DNA of 48,494 nt from Stentor coeruleus (Eukaryota; Ciliophora; Heterotrichea; Heterotrichida; Stentoridae): NCBI GenBank assembly GCA_001970955.1, contig MPUH01000519.1:1-48494 (forward strand), read 5' to 3'. The position numbers and the translations under genes were made by a program. Positions 1 through 10,900 of the stretch are shown here, piece by piece. The notes beneath the pieces are model-generated. The model searched no databases and had not been told where the DNA came from. It worked only from the letters and a program-made list of their open reading frames with translations. Numbering within the stretch: the stretch's first letter is position 1; each line of letters opens with the position of its first letter.

Positions 1-884
1 AAGATTTGAATTTTGGATGCTAGTAGCAGGGTTTACAATATTTTTTTTTGAATTTTCAGTAAAAAGTGAAACTTTTATTTTACATTTTCATATTCTCTTG
101 ATATAGAGAATAATTGTAAATTAGAAGTTTATGAATTCTCTATTATTTATTGTATACAAAAAAGTTGGTATATTGAAATTATAAAAAAAAAACATACTTT
201 AATGTTTGATTTTTTTACGCATTAGTTATATAAAAAACGCAGATATCAATTCAAGTTCAAGATATTTTTAGAACTTTATAATACTTGTAGACTCACTAGA
301 GTATATATGTAATGCTAATCCTATAACTATCACAATCTTATTGAAAAACATAATCAAAAGTTATATTTATATCATACTAATTTGCTTTATACAAAACTAT
401 CCAATCATTAAAAATAATACAAAATCTCAGTCACGCAATCGAAAACATTTTCTTATCTAAAAATTTCCATGATTATTCACTAAATACTTTTTTAACATAA
501 AACCAAGGAATTCAAACACAAAAAACTCAAACTCCAAACTCCTCCCAAAAAAACTCGCCACAGTCTTCAATAAAAAAACCTAATTCCCTAATTTTTTAAA
601 ACCACATCATTTCCCATGATCTCTAAAATTCAAAAACTATCACACTACCAAAAATTCCTATATCTTCTAACTAAAACCTATCTTATCTTCAAAATTATTT
701 CAAACCGAAATTCAAAAATAACTACAATTACTAACCTTATCTATCAATTTCAATACAAAAACTCTCCCCATCTATCTTCAAACCACTCATACCCTTTCCA
801 ACTCTCAACCCACTATCTCCATAATACTTCCCATTTCCGCAAAAAAAAAATCCTAATACAAAATTTTAACACTCTTATAATATC
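1..884. other. Non-coding left flank, upstream of polo-like kinase
   Basis: I see no gene here. The first 400 bases are plain AT-rich DNA. From about 400 to 884 the plus strand is rich in A and C and almost without G, a pattern seen upstream of several plus-strand genes in this window. A 102-codon open frame at 616-924 runs into the kinase start in another frame, has an Asn/Ser/Thr/His-rich composition expected from this skew, and is not believed. Confidence 0.6.
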
Positions 885-2555
885 ATGGCAATGTCAAAAA
901 AACCTTCTCAGGATTCTTTATTAAACGACAACATCATTGAAGAAAAAATCATCACAGCAGATGGCGAAGTTCAAATAAAAAAATACTCCAAACGCAAATT
1001 CCTAGGCAAAGGGGGCTTTGCACGAGTTTATGAATTCCTGTCTTTAGATACAAGGAAATCACAAGCAGCCAAAATCATAGGTAAAGACCAACTAACAAAG
1101 CAAAGACGAAGACAAAAACTCATGTCTGAAATAAAAATTCACAAAAGCTTATTCCATCAAAACATAGTGTCTTTTGAGCATTTTTTCGAAGATAGCGAAA
1201 ATGTTTATATTTTGTTAGAATTATGTACCAATCAAACCCTTAGCGAACTTTTAAGACGAAGAAAAAGACTAACTGAACTTGAAGTTCAGTGTTATATGTT
1301 ACAAATCATATCAGCTCTTGAGTATATTCATAAAAAAAACGTCATTCATAGGGACTTGAAAATCGGTAATCTGTTCATAAGCGAAAAAATGGAAATAAAA
1401 CTTGGGGACTTTGGCTTAGCTTCAAAACTTGATTATGAAGGTCAGAAAAGAAAGACTATATGTGGCACTCCCAATTATATAGCCCCAGAAGTTTTAGATA
1501 GCAAATTAGGTCATAGCTTTGAGGTAGATATTTGGGCGTTAGGAGTGATTATGTATACTTTACTTTTAGGACGGCCTCCATTTGAAACTAATGATGTAAA
1601 GAAGACATATAATCTGATTAAAATGAATGCTTATTCATTTCCTGACCAAATCTCTGTATCTTCAGAAGCTAAAAGCCTTATAACACAAATCCTTAAAAGT
1701 GATCCAACTCGTCGACCAACACTTAATGATATACTTGAACATGAGTTTTTTCATATGGGGAATTCAATACCAAAACTTCTCCCTGTAAGTACTTTAGCTG
1801 TTCCTCCAAGCGAGGCGTATATAAAAAAATACAACCCTTTACCTTGTTATCAACCAACAGAATTAGCTCATGATACAGTGCCTGTAAAGAATATCCTGAT
1901 GTCATCGAAAAAAATATTATTAAGTAACACAGAAAAACCTTTAAAGTCAACAATTTCTACTGCTTTAGTGACCCCAGCAACAATTTGGGTCAAAAAATGG
2001 ATAGATTATTCAAGTAAATACGGACTTGGTTATTTGCTTTCAAATGGTTCAGCAGGTGTGTATTTTAATGACTCAACAAAAATCATCCTCAAACCTGATC
2101 AGAGAATTTTTTATTACATCGAAAGATCTTCTAATAAAAAAGACTTAGTTTTCACTTATGATATCAATCAAGTCCCTGAAAAAATGTATAAAAAATTCGC
2201 TTTGTTACAACATTTTAAAAGCTACCTTGAAGCAGATGAAGAAAAAACCAACCCTACAGCTGATGAAGAAGGGGATTTAAACTATGTTAAAAAATGGCTT
2301 AGAACAAAACGGGCAATACTTTTTAGGTTTGCTAATAAAAACGTCCAAGTCTCATTTCAAGATAAAACTGAAGTCATTCTTTCAAATGAAGCTAAAGTTA
2401 TGACTTATGTCAATAAAAAGCATGAACGGTTGACTATGCCTATGAATAAAGCTTTAGAAAGTGCTGACCCTGAAATGAGCAAACGGGTTAAATACACTCG
2501 GGACATTTTGAACTATATGATGAGTGGAAAGGCTAATCAAAATGCTTTGACTTAG
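885..2555 (+). CDS. PLK: Polo-like kinase (PLK1-type, two polo boxes)
   Basis: A 556-residue mitotic and centrosomal Ser/Thr kinase, close to the usual PLK1 length. The kinase domain spans about residues 34-289. It has the PLK-type loop GKGGFA (41-46), ATP-binding Lys63, HRD 155-157, DFG 175-177 and the activation segment TICGTPNYIAPE (191-202), so Thr191 matches the activating T210 of human PLK1. Polo box 1 covers about 368-446 and begins WVKKW; Trp368 matches the phosphopeptide-binding Trp414. Polo box 2 covers about 467-545. The pair of residues that hold phosphate in human PLK1 (His538, Lys540) are Lys494 and Glu496 here, an unusual change. The frame is open from ATG 885 to TAG without an intron; ATG 891 is an alternative start two codons in. 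The family is certain; the PLK1 rather than PLK4 assignment rests on the domain layout. Confidence 0.95.
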   Translation: MAMSKKPSQDSLLNDNIIEEKIITADGEVQIKKYSKRKFLGKGGFARVYEFLSLDTRKSQAAKIIGKDQLTKQRRRQKLMSEIKIHKSLFHQNIVSFEHFFEDSENVYILLELCTNQTLSELLRRRKRLTELEVQCYMLQIISALEYIHKKNVIHRDLKIGNLFISEKMEIKLGDFGLASKLDYEGQKRKTICGTPNYIAPEVLDSKLGHSFEVDIWALGVIMYTLLLGRPPFETNDVKKTYNLIKMNAYSFPDQISVSSEAKSLITQILKSDPTRRPTLNDILEHEFFHMGNSIPKLLPVSTLAVPPSEAYIKKYNPLPCYQPTELAHDTVPVKNILMSSKKILLSNTEKPLKSTISTALVTPATIWVKKWIDYSSKYGLGYLLSNGSAGVYFNDSTKIILKPDQRIFYYIERSSNKKDLVFTYDINQVPEKMYKKFALLQHFKSYLEADEEKTNPTADEEGDLNYVKKWLRTKRAILFRFANKNVQVSFQDKTEVILSNEAKVMTYVNKKHERLTMPMNKALESADPEMSKRVKYTRDILNYMMSGKANQNALT

Positions 2556-2616
2556 TATGAATAATAAACCTTTAAATTTATCATAAGGCTAGGGATAATA
2601 AAGAGGATTATAAATA

Positions 2617-3119
2617 ATGATCATAGATGAATCTTTTGATGAAACTCCTGAACTAAGATGCAGTTCAAAGTTTGTTAGAGATAAAAATAATGTAGAAATT
2701 AGAAAAAATTATGATGAACAAAAAGCTGCTACACATAGGATTTTCTATGAAAAACCTAAAGTTTATTATGAACTTGAAGGTTTAGGGGCTAATGTTGGAA
2801 CACAAGAATGGGCTGAAAAAAAGGAAATGCAAGATAAAAAGCTAAGTATACCTATACAGTACAAAAAGCTAATACTAAGATTTTTAAACCTAAGCTGATA
2901 TTGGAACCTATAAAACCTTATACATTAAAAGATAAAGCATTGGATTTTTCAAAAGCTATACCTAAACCACAGAAAAAAAAGCAGGTGGTCGTATAGGAAA
3001 ATGATGAGAAAAAATATAATATAGAATATATAAATCATTTGGATTTAAAACATCAAGAGCTTAAAAAATCTGTTGATGAAATCAGGGGGAAGTTCCAAGA
3101 TGATTATATATCAATTTAA
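2617..3119 (+). pseudogene. Small disrupted gene or gene with ultra-short introns, unknown function
   Basis: ATG 2617 opens a 93-codon frame ending at 2898, but the protein-like reading continues in another frame to TAA at 3117-3119. Two interruptions exist. Removing a 14-nt GT...AG segment (2846-2859) joins the frames and gives KLIQKANTKIFKPKL. An in-frame TAG at 2994-2996 is then removed exactly by a 12-nt GT...AG segment (2985-2996). The result would be a 158-residue, Lys/Glu-rich protein with a helical C-terminal part. These gaps are shorter than the 15-nt introns seen elsewhere here. The alternatives are sequencing errors (an A8 run precedes the TAG) or a decaying pseudogene. I recognise no domain. 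The region GLGANVGTQEWAEKK is its most distinctive stretch. Confidence 0.45.
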
Positions 3120-3279
3120 GAATATATCCTAAATTTTTTTTACAGTATTCAAGATAAATGGTATAATAAATATGAGGTGAAAATACACAGATAATAGCAA
3201 GGGAAAGTCGAAGGAATGATAAGGATTATATCTTGATTTTTTATAGTAAAAATATATTGTTGACATTTATATATAATTC

Positions 3280-4110
3280 ATGCTTTCAAAGATACCAAAA
3301 TATTTCTTCTCTTCAGCTTCTTTGAAATATCTAACTAAAGAGCAAGTGAAGTCTTATGAAGAAGATGGTTATCTTATCATTAAGAATATGCTTCCTGCGC
3401 ATATTAAAAGCAACTTAGCAAAGCTTTCTTCTCAACTTGAAGAATTACCTGAGACCCCTGGTAAATGGATGAAATACTATGAAGTTGATAAGCGCACAGG
3501 TCAAAGGATGCTTTGCCGTATTGAGAATTTCTTACCATTTAGCTCAGATCTTAGCGAAATATCATATGGTCTAATAACGGATATTAGTACTGATCTTTTT
3601 GGTGAGCAAGCAATTATTTACAAAGAGAAAATCAATTTCAAATTTCCAAAAGGCAGTGGTTTTAATGCTCATCAAGATCAGCCAGCCTTTGTAAGTTTTG
3701 GAATTGACAAGCTTTTGACTGTACTTTTACCTATTGATCCTAATACAAGAATATCTGGTGGACTTGATATGGTACGAAAAATTCACAAAGAAAGAAAAAT
3801 TTATTCACAAAATAGTGATGGGTCTATAAGAACTGATATTGAAGCTAAAATGAACTGGACTCCTGTTGATGGTGAACCTGGAGATTTAGTGTTTTTTGAC
3901 AGCTTTGCCCCACATAGAAGTGATATAAATTTCAGTACTTTTACAAGAAGGAATTTGTATTTGACTTATAATCCTTTATCACTTGGGAGTTTTAGAGAAA
4001 TGTATTATGAAGAAAAAAGAAGGTTATTCCCTCCTGAATGCGAAAGAGATCCTAATAAAGATTATAGTGAAGGAGCTAAGGTTTTCAATGTTGCTAACCC
4101 TATTAAGTAG
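3280..4110 (+). CDS. PhyH-family Fe(II)/2-oxoglutarate dioxygenase
   Basis: A 276-residue oxygenase of the phytanoyl-CoA dioxygenase family, which hydroxylates a small substrate using Fe(II), O2 and 2-oxoglutarate. The double-stranded beta-helix ligands are visible: His131 and Asp133 in FNAHQDQPA, and His212 in FAPHRSD. Arg223 or Arg224 (TRRNLY) is placed to bind the 2-oxoglutarate carboxylate. The N-terminus (MLSKIPKYFFSSASLKYL) is basic, hydroxylated and free of acidic residues, so mitochondrial import is possible. The EDGYLIIKNML motif at 28-38 is typical of the family. Substrate is not given by the sequence. Some relatives act on phytanoyl-CoA and others on 2-aminoethylphosphonate. The second idea is tempting because a phosphonate biosynthesis gene lies at 26.9-28.1 kb, but the two are not adjacent. 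The frame is complete, ATG to TAG. Confidence 0.88.
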   Translation: MLSKIPKYFFSSASLKYLTKEQVKSYEEDGYLIIKNMLPAHIKSNLAKLSSQLEELPETPGKWMKYYEVDKRTGQRMLCRIENFLPFSSDLSEISYGLITDISTDLFGEQAIIYKEKINFKFPKGSGFNAHQDQPAFVSFGIDKLLTVLLPIDPNTRISGGLDMVRKIHKERKIYSQNSDGSIRTDIEAKMNWTPVDGEPGDLVFFDSFAPHRSDINFSTFTRRNLYLTYNPLSLGSFREMYYEEKRRLFPPECERDPNKDYSEGAKVFNVANPIK

Positions 4111-6000
4111 TTTGATTTAGAAGTAAATAAGGATGGAAGGTGAAGATATTTATGGTTAAAGAGTGATGTGGTTATTGTTTAGGATTGTAAGGGTTTTCAT
4201 GTTAAGAATGAGGTTTTGTGATTGTGAAGATATGAAATGGTTGGTATTTCACAGAATTATCACAGTTTTGAAAGGAATGTTTTTTTTTGGATTTTTTGTT
4301 AGAGATTTAAGCTAAAGGGGTGTAGTAGAAAATATAGCTGAGGTATGAGATTTTAATAGAGGTAAAGAAGTGATTTGGGGAATAGGTAAGATGGGGAGAC
4401 TAATATAAGGAAAAAGTTTTTTGATTAATTTGCTATTGGGTAAAGTGCAATTTTACTGATTTTATATAGATTTATGAATACTTAATGATTAGGCTTGTAT
4501 TTTCCAAGCTACTTAAACACTGTATTTTTCTTTAGAAAAAATGTAATAAAACACTTAGTGGATTTTTGTATTAAAAATTATCGAGGATATAAAATAGTTT
4601 TATACATAAAACAAACAAACCTGCCTATCAGTTCTAAAAATAGCACCTCTTTAATTTTTAGCTCTACATCATATTCATCTTAATATCAACACGCAAAATG
4701 GCAACAAACCCAAAAAGTACTTTTCATCAAAAAACCATACAAAAAACTCACAAACAACAAAATAAGTCCTAAAGCATCCTCAAAAATTCTCTAACCCCTA
4801 AAAATATCTAACAAAATTTTAAAAATTTACTTCTATTAAACACTTAAAAACTCTTTCAAAACCTTCAAACCATTCTTAAGCATATATCAATATTTTAATT
4901 AACCTTAATACTCATATTCCTTCATTATTTATCCCTAGCCTTAACTTGAAATATCCCTTAAAAAAATTCTTAATCCCCTTACACAATGCCAAACTATTAA
5001 CAAAAGTGCCATAAAATTTAATTTTACCCATTTTTTCAATCAGAAACCTACGGAAATTCCAACCAATTTCCTTCCATTTAATCAACTCTTCCTTCATAAA
5101 AACTTAAACCCTTCACTAGTATCGTTCCTTTATCCCTAATTTTTTAAAACCTTAAAATGTGTTTCTTTTTGCTATAAAAACTTTTATCCCATCCAAAGTT
5201 TCTCATTCTTAATAAAATAGTTGATAGACAGTAAAGATTAGTATAAACAATCCTTTAAAAGCATATTATTGTTCTAAAAAAAACAAGTTCTTGATATGAA
5301 CTTTTTATCTTACCTCATTGATTTAAAGCATTGGCAATTATTAACACCTTCCCTTTGAAATGAGATAGTTTATAGGATTTTTATTGATTACGCTTACTAT
5401 TTTGACTTATAGCGAATCCTCAAGGTTTTCGCAATTTTTATATAGTAGTAGCATTAGAACTAAGAAACACTTCTGATTGATTATATATATTAAAAAAAAT
5501 CTTGAGATGATTGACAAATGCTATTTGAAGGGCAATATCATCAAAACTACATGAAATATGTATGTCTTCATACTAAAAAATAGAGAAAAATGAAATTTAG
5601 TATGTTCTAAAGCTATTCTAGAACAGTAGTTTCTATGAGAATATTGATAAAATAGGCAGAGGATTCACAACTCATTTTAGCTTATAATTTTAGATAAAAT
5701 TAGTTCATAGTAAAAATAATTTTTGAATTTCAGTGACTGGTGCAAGAATAATTTTATAAATCTCGAAGATGAATAATTTCTTTTTTTAAACAGTTTTTAT
5801 AAACCTTATCGACTAGAGATAATTGTTTTATTTTAAAATGCATTTCTGATATATACATAATATACTACTTTTGTCAATAATTTCCCTTATAATATTTAAA
5901 CATAATTGATGTAAGAATTCAACCTTCCATCTAAATTTATTGCAATCACATCATTTCAGCTTTATAAACACTAATTACTAGCTTAAGTATATGTAATAGA
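4111..6000. other. 1.9-kb stretch without a supported gene
   Basis: This is long for such a compact genome. From 4111 to about 4440 the plus strand is G-rich and C-poor, and from about 4680 to 5150 it is C-rich and G-poor, with a sharp switch between. The rest is AT-rich and balanced. Short open frames of about 60 codons occur on each strand (for example 4912-5097 minus), but their composition follows the local base skew and I do not accept them. I see no tRNA promoter boxes or recognisable structured RNA. Confidence 0.55.
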
Positions 6001-6480
6001 CTATTCATTCAATCCTTTCATCAAGATTTCAGGGACAGGTAATTCGACTATATCGCATGTATTGGAAATAAGTGGTAATTCACAGTAAGTATAAGGTAAT
6101 AATGGACTACTATAAGATGTTTCTAATTGACACTGACTAAGCTTCCCTACAAGCAGGCTTATATTGAAATCAATCTTGGTCAACCCGTTGTTTAAATGAT
6201 TAGAAACCTCATTATGTAACTGTTTATGTAAGTAATACTGACTCAATTGTCTAAATTGTAAGTTGCAGCCAGGTATATCACAACTATAAGGCTTTGCTCC
6301 TGTATGGATGTTTTGGTGGTCAAGAAGGTTTTGCTTAGAAGAAAGAAGTCGAGCACACATAGGACATTTAAACTTTCTTAAACCAAAATGAGCACTTTCT
6401 ATATGCCTTTTTAAGTTAAATGAGCTACAATAACTACGTGTGCATCCTTCATAGTCGCATGTAATTCTTTTTCTTGTCAT
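6001..6480 (-). CDS. C2H2 zinc-finger protein, three fingers
   Basis: A 159-residue probable DNA- or RNA-binding protein. Finger 1 uses C8, C13, H26 and H31; finger 2 uses C39, C42, H55 and H59; finger 3 uses C67, C72, H85 and H89. A standard TGAKPY linker joins fingers 2 and 3. Fingers 1 and 3 have the C-x4-C spacing common in TFIIIA- and GLI/ZIC-type proteins. The C-terminal 70 residues have no recognised domain and are rich in Leu, Ser and Pro, so they may be an activation or interaction segment. The start is preceded directly by TATATATAA, as at many starts here. The stop is TAG. Target and role are unknown. Confidence 0.85.
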   Translation of the reverse strand: MTRKRITCDYEGCTRSYCSSFNLKRHIESAHFGLRKFKCPMCARLLSSKQNLLDHQNIHTGAKPYSCDIPGCNLQFRQLSQYYLHKQLHNEVSNHLNNGLTKIDFNISLLVGKLSQCQLETSYSSPLLPYTYCELPLISNTCDIVELPVPEILMKGLNE

Positions 6481-6652
6481 TTATATATATGTTGAATTAA
6501 TGGCTAATGGATATGCGTTATATTAGAGCTAGTTACTATGGGAAATCATACAAAAAAGTTGTTATTTTTTTTTTGAAATTATTGAGGGAATATTCGGATT
6601 AACATGTAGAAATAGAAATTGAAGTGAAATAATCATTAATATATTGAGTAAG

Positions 6653-7399
6653 TTAAATTTCATAATCACTTGATAATGAGTCTATTGCGTCTGAGAGTTT
6701 TTCAGCTTCGTCGTCGTAATTTTCAAAGTGCTTGAGGAGCAAATTTTGAAGTCGACTTTTGTATTCAGTGTACAAATGTGGAGTGCTGCTTCCACTTGAA
6801 CTCTTTATGGTAATTTCTTTTTTACTAATAAGTTCGTTGTCTGAAATATCTTCTAATGTGCAATAGCTTTGCAGTTCAGGCCAGTGTATAGAAGCTCTTC
6901 CTTCACTATGCCATTGTATGCTTGCTGGTGTTACGATATCAAGAAGGTGACAAAGTTTCTTGTGGGTGTAATCAGAAAAGTGCAAACTGCAGTAATGCTT
7001 TTTTTTGCATTCACGGCAAATCCTTGAGATTATTTGCAAATCTTTATTGAATGAATGGGGACTTCCTCTACTAAAAGGAGATTTTAAAGCATCATTGGGG
7101 TGCAAAAATGTTTTATATTTCGTTTTTGGAGTAAAAAATCCGAAGTTTTTTGATTTTTCAACTGGAGTGTTAGTCGGAGATATGCAAAAGTTGCATTGAA
7201 ATTTTTTAGAAGGATTATTGCCGCACTCCTTTATTTTGCTGATTGCAAAATTCTCATTAGATTCTGTATTGACTGTAGATAAGCGGCTGTTGCTTGGTGG
7301 TGTAGAATCTGTTATATTAATATCTTGGTAGTCTATTCTTGAGAAGTGCCTAATTTTCAAGGCTGGACGAACAGACTGGGCTTGGCTTTCGATTTCCAT
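6653..7399 (-). CDS. Unknown protein with a Cys/His cluster
   Basis: A 248-residue protein I do not recognise. The first 60 residues are Ser/Asn/Thr-rich and probably disordered. Possible zinc ligands are C69 and C72, and then a cluster C128-x2-C131-x5-C137-x2-H140-x5-H146-x3-C150, which could form a small treble-clef or B-box-like fold. A basic, aromatic segment (GFFTPKTKYKTF, about 87-98) lies between them. The C-terminus (about 206-248) is predicted helical and acidic. It lies downstream of nothing on its strand within 600 bases and about 170 bases upstream of the zinc-finger gene, in the same direction, so both may be regulators, but this is only context. ATG to TAA, no intron seen. Confidence 0.7.
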   Translation of the reverse strand: MEIESQAQSVRPALKIRHFSRIDYQDINITDSTPPSNSRLSTVNTESNENFAISKIKECGNNPSKKFQCNFCISPTNTPVEKSKNFGFFTPKTKYKTFLHPNDALKSPFSRGSPHSFNKDLQIISRICRECKKKHYCSLHFSDYTHKKLCHLLDIVTPASIQWHSEGRASIHWPELQSYCTLEDISDNELISKKEITIKSSSGSSTPHLYTEYKSRLQNLLLKHFENYDDEAEKLSDAIDSLSSDYEI

Positions 7400-7997
7400 A
7401 ATTTTATTTTCATCTAGAGGCTTCTCTATATCTTTTATCTCCTCTGTAGGTAGTGGAGGTTTGCTTTTCTATATATAAAGTACTTTGATATTGTATTTTT
7501 TCCTAACAAACGTAGACTGATCTTTAGCTTCTGTAATTTTATATATATAATTACAGCCATAGCTATGAAAGCCAATACTCCGTTCGACTGAAAAAAGTAA
7601 TGGGATTCTTAGAGAGAATTGAATTTAAAAGATAACAACCATAGGTACGACCTGATAGATTTCCGTACGTTACACAATTAGAGTCTGATCTGACAATTTC
7701 GGAGTATCTAAACCGCGGTGGAAGAAATGACCACTTATAAGGCATTCCCTAAACTGTTGAGCTAGTCGATTTTATTAGCTAATCTTCAACTTTCTCATAT
7801 AGAAGGTCATCAAATCTCAGTCAGAATCAAATCAAAATTATGCAAACCGAGGTGACAGAGTACAAGACTAGAAAACTAATTCTAGTAGAAAAATGAGACT
7901 ATCAGAAGGTATATGCCTTTGAATTAAAGGCCTCCAACTATTTCAGGTCTCTTTACCATAAGTTATTATCCTTAAGTAATAGCAGTTTCTCCTTCTC
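7400..7997. other. Non-coding gap with compositionally distinct, possibly structured segment
   Basis: No protein gene is supported in these 598 bases. The part from about 7531 to 7770 is less AT-rich than other gaps and holds several inverted repeats: an exact 8-bp stem CTGTAATT/AATTACAG (7531-7538 with 7549-7556, 10-nt loop), the 10-bp palindrome CATAGCTATG (7558-7567), and a GTACG...CGTAC pair near 7650-7670. A 60-codon minus-strand frame (7563-7745) covers part of it but has no family resemblance. A non-coding RNA is possible. I could not match it to U1-U6, U3, SRP RNA, RNase P or telomerase RNA. Confidence 0.4.
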
Positions 7998-10900
7998 TTA
8001 CTTTATTAAATCTTTTATTCTTTTAAATTCTTCTTCGATACTTTGGTCGATTGAGGTCATATCCACAGCATCTTGTTCTGAGTGGAATTCATTGAACTGG
8101 GCGACTAGAGCTTTTTCATGCCGTTGAACTTCAAAAATCGAGCTTGGGTTCATATTTAAAAGTACTGAGCCTTTTCTCTTACTTTTTCGAGCATTAGTAA
8201 AATACTCATTTTGTTGAGGCATAAGACTTAGTATATGAGAAAAATCTCTCGCTAAGAAAATATCAACTAACTTAAGGATGCTTGTGTGTAATCCCACATC
8301 ACGAGATGAGCGTATTTCTTGGAATTTATAGAAAAAAATGCCTTTATACTTAAGGAACACTGCAGAAAAATCTTCAACTGTAAACCTAGCACATAAAGTT
8401 ATAAGCATCAAAACACTGATTGGGAAAAAAATATCATTTTCTATCAAATCCTCAATTTCTCTAACAATTTTAGAAATAACCTCAGGGTTTATATAATCCC
8501 CTATACTACCTGTAAAAACTAAAAATGCAGTCACATACATAAGCCGAGCTTTTTCTTGAATTCTTTCATCAGCTCTACTACTTGATGGAAGAAATGGTTT
8601 ACGAAAGTCTTCAAAAAGCTTTGTATGAGATTCGCATAAATTCATTAATCTTCCCCATCCAAAGCACATATCTGGGAATTTATCAAAAAGTTTTATAAAC
8701 ATACCATTTGTTGTAGATAAGGATATTAGAGGAGAATAAACTTTAGAACTTAGGAACTCATCACCAGAAATCCAAGAATGGAACATGTTGAATATTGAAT
8801 AACCTGATGCATTAGCTTTTGGTATTAGTTCTAAAAAGTATTTTAGTAGTGAACATACAAACTCATGACGATCTTTTTGTAGTTGGAAAAAAGCTTTTAT
8901 TAAAATGTACCCTTTTATACTAAGAGTCCCTGCAACAATTTCATTAACTTTTTGATTAGGAGACATTTTGTAATAGTCGTGCTCATAGTCTAATATTTTC
9001 CTGTCACAACTCAAAGAAAATTTAAGGAACTCCCTTATGCTCTTGACAAAAGTGTCCTTAAGTTTTTCTTTCAATTTATCAATCCTAGACCATTTCAATA
9101 TATACACAAAAATATTCGTCTGTGCCAAAATAAGTTCAGGATAGTTCGGGTTCATCATAAACTGTAGGATTTTTTCTAATGGGGGCATAGACTCTTTAAC
9201 AATCCTAAAATCAATCTCATTAATTTCAATATGAGTAATAAAAAACTCCAACATACACAAAATCCTTGTCATATGCAAATCTTCAGGTTCCGCACTAAAA
9301 ATCAGCATTTTCCTATTCCCCAAATTATCAACAATATTCTTCATAATCAATTCAGTCTTAAACTCAAAAAACGCCATAAAATCTTTAATAGTCTTAATTT
9401 TTTCTTTATTCCTATCTTTAGTCATAAACTCAACCCATAAATTCATAATCCCACTAACCATAATCTCAGGTTTCTCCAAAGACAAATATGAAAGTATATC
9501 TTTAAGATCTAGAATCACACTAGTATCTGTTAAATGGGTTTTATAACTCATATACATAACTTTGTATAATAAATTCATTGAACCAAAAAGCACTTCAGGT
9601 AACCAGTCAGATTTTATTTCTTTTGATATAGTTGAATATAGATATTCTTTTAAAAAACTTAAAGATGTGAAATCTTGATGATCAATTATAAATTTCAGGC
9701 ACATTGTTATTATTTTATTCTGCACATCTTCTTGTAAATTAAATTTTTTATATAATTCACTAAGATTTTTGGATATATTTATAGCTTTAGTTATAAGAAT
9801 AGGTTCACCGGTATTTTCGATAAGATGAAGATAATAACCTAGACAATTGCTTTTGAGAATTTTTATCAAATCCTCATCATTAAATGTTATCAATTTGCTG
9901 ATTTGACATGAAAACTGTAGACATCGTAAAATATATTTTTGTGTATCTTTAGATGAATGATATTTTTGTAAAATGATATAAAAAATATCGAGGATTTGTA
10001 ATGTGCATTCAACTTGGGATGTTTGGACGATTTGACAAATTAATTGACAAGATAATTCCCTTAGTTCAGAAGCATCTGTGTTATAATACACAATGAATTG
10101 AGATGCCATAACGATAATAAGATCATAGTAAGTTTTACAGCGGATTTTGAAAAGTGATAGGTTTTTTATTGAATCTTCTAGGTCTTGGGATAAAGGGTTT
10201 TCTAAAGACCCAACATTTTTTTGTGAGAGTATAAATGAAATGCAGTTTATATAATCAATTGCGGTTTCATAGAATAATAAAGATTTACTAGGATTTGTAA
10301 GGTCTTTAGTAAGATAAAAAAGAAAGTCGTCAAGGGCGAGAGATATGTTTTCTGAGATAGTTTTAGCAAGAAGGTTTGAATAAAATTGGATATCGATATC
10401 TGAATTCTGACTATCATAAGTGCAAAGAAGGACATGACGAGTCATTTTACTAGATTTCAAAAGGGTAAAAGAGTTTTTTATACTGTGTTCATAGAACATT
10501 ATAAGATGTTTTAATAAGCTTAGGGAATTGAAAAGTTTTGTTATTGATGACTCTAGGGCTTTTAAAGAATATGATGATTCTAATATTAAAGTGCTGATTC
10601 TTGCCTGGTTTAAGGGGTTAAAATGTTTCCAAATAGTAATAAAAGATTTTTTGCCCAGAGGTTGCTTGTACATTGTAANAAACATTATAAGATGTTTTAA
10701 TAAACTTAGGGAATTGAAAAGTTTTGTTATTGATGACTCTAGGGCTTTTAAAGAATATGATGATTCTAATATTAAAGTGCTGATTCTTGCCTGGTTTAAA
10801 GGGTTAAAATGTTTCCAAATAGTAATAAAAGATTTTTTGCCCAGAGGTTGCTTGTACATTGTAAGGAGTTCACAACAAAATAAGAAATCTTCTGGATATA

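Noticed and set aside
616..924. 102-codon open frame overlapping the polo kinase start
   Set aside because: It overlaps a certain gene in another frame and its composition (Asn, Ser, Thr, His) simply follows the G-poor skew of this flank.
4912..5097. 61-codon minus-strand open frame
   Set aside because: It is short, in a strongly skewed stretch, and shows no family resemblance.
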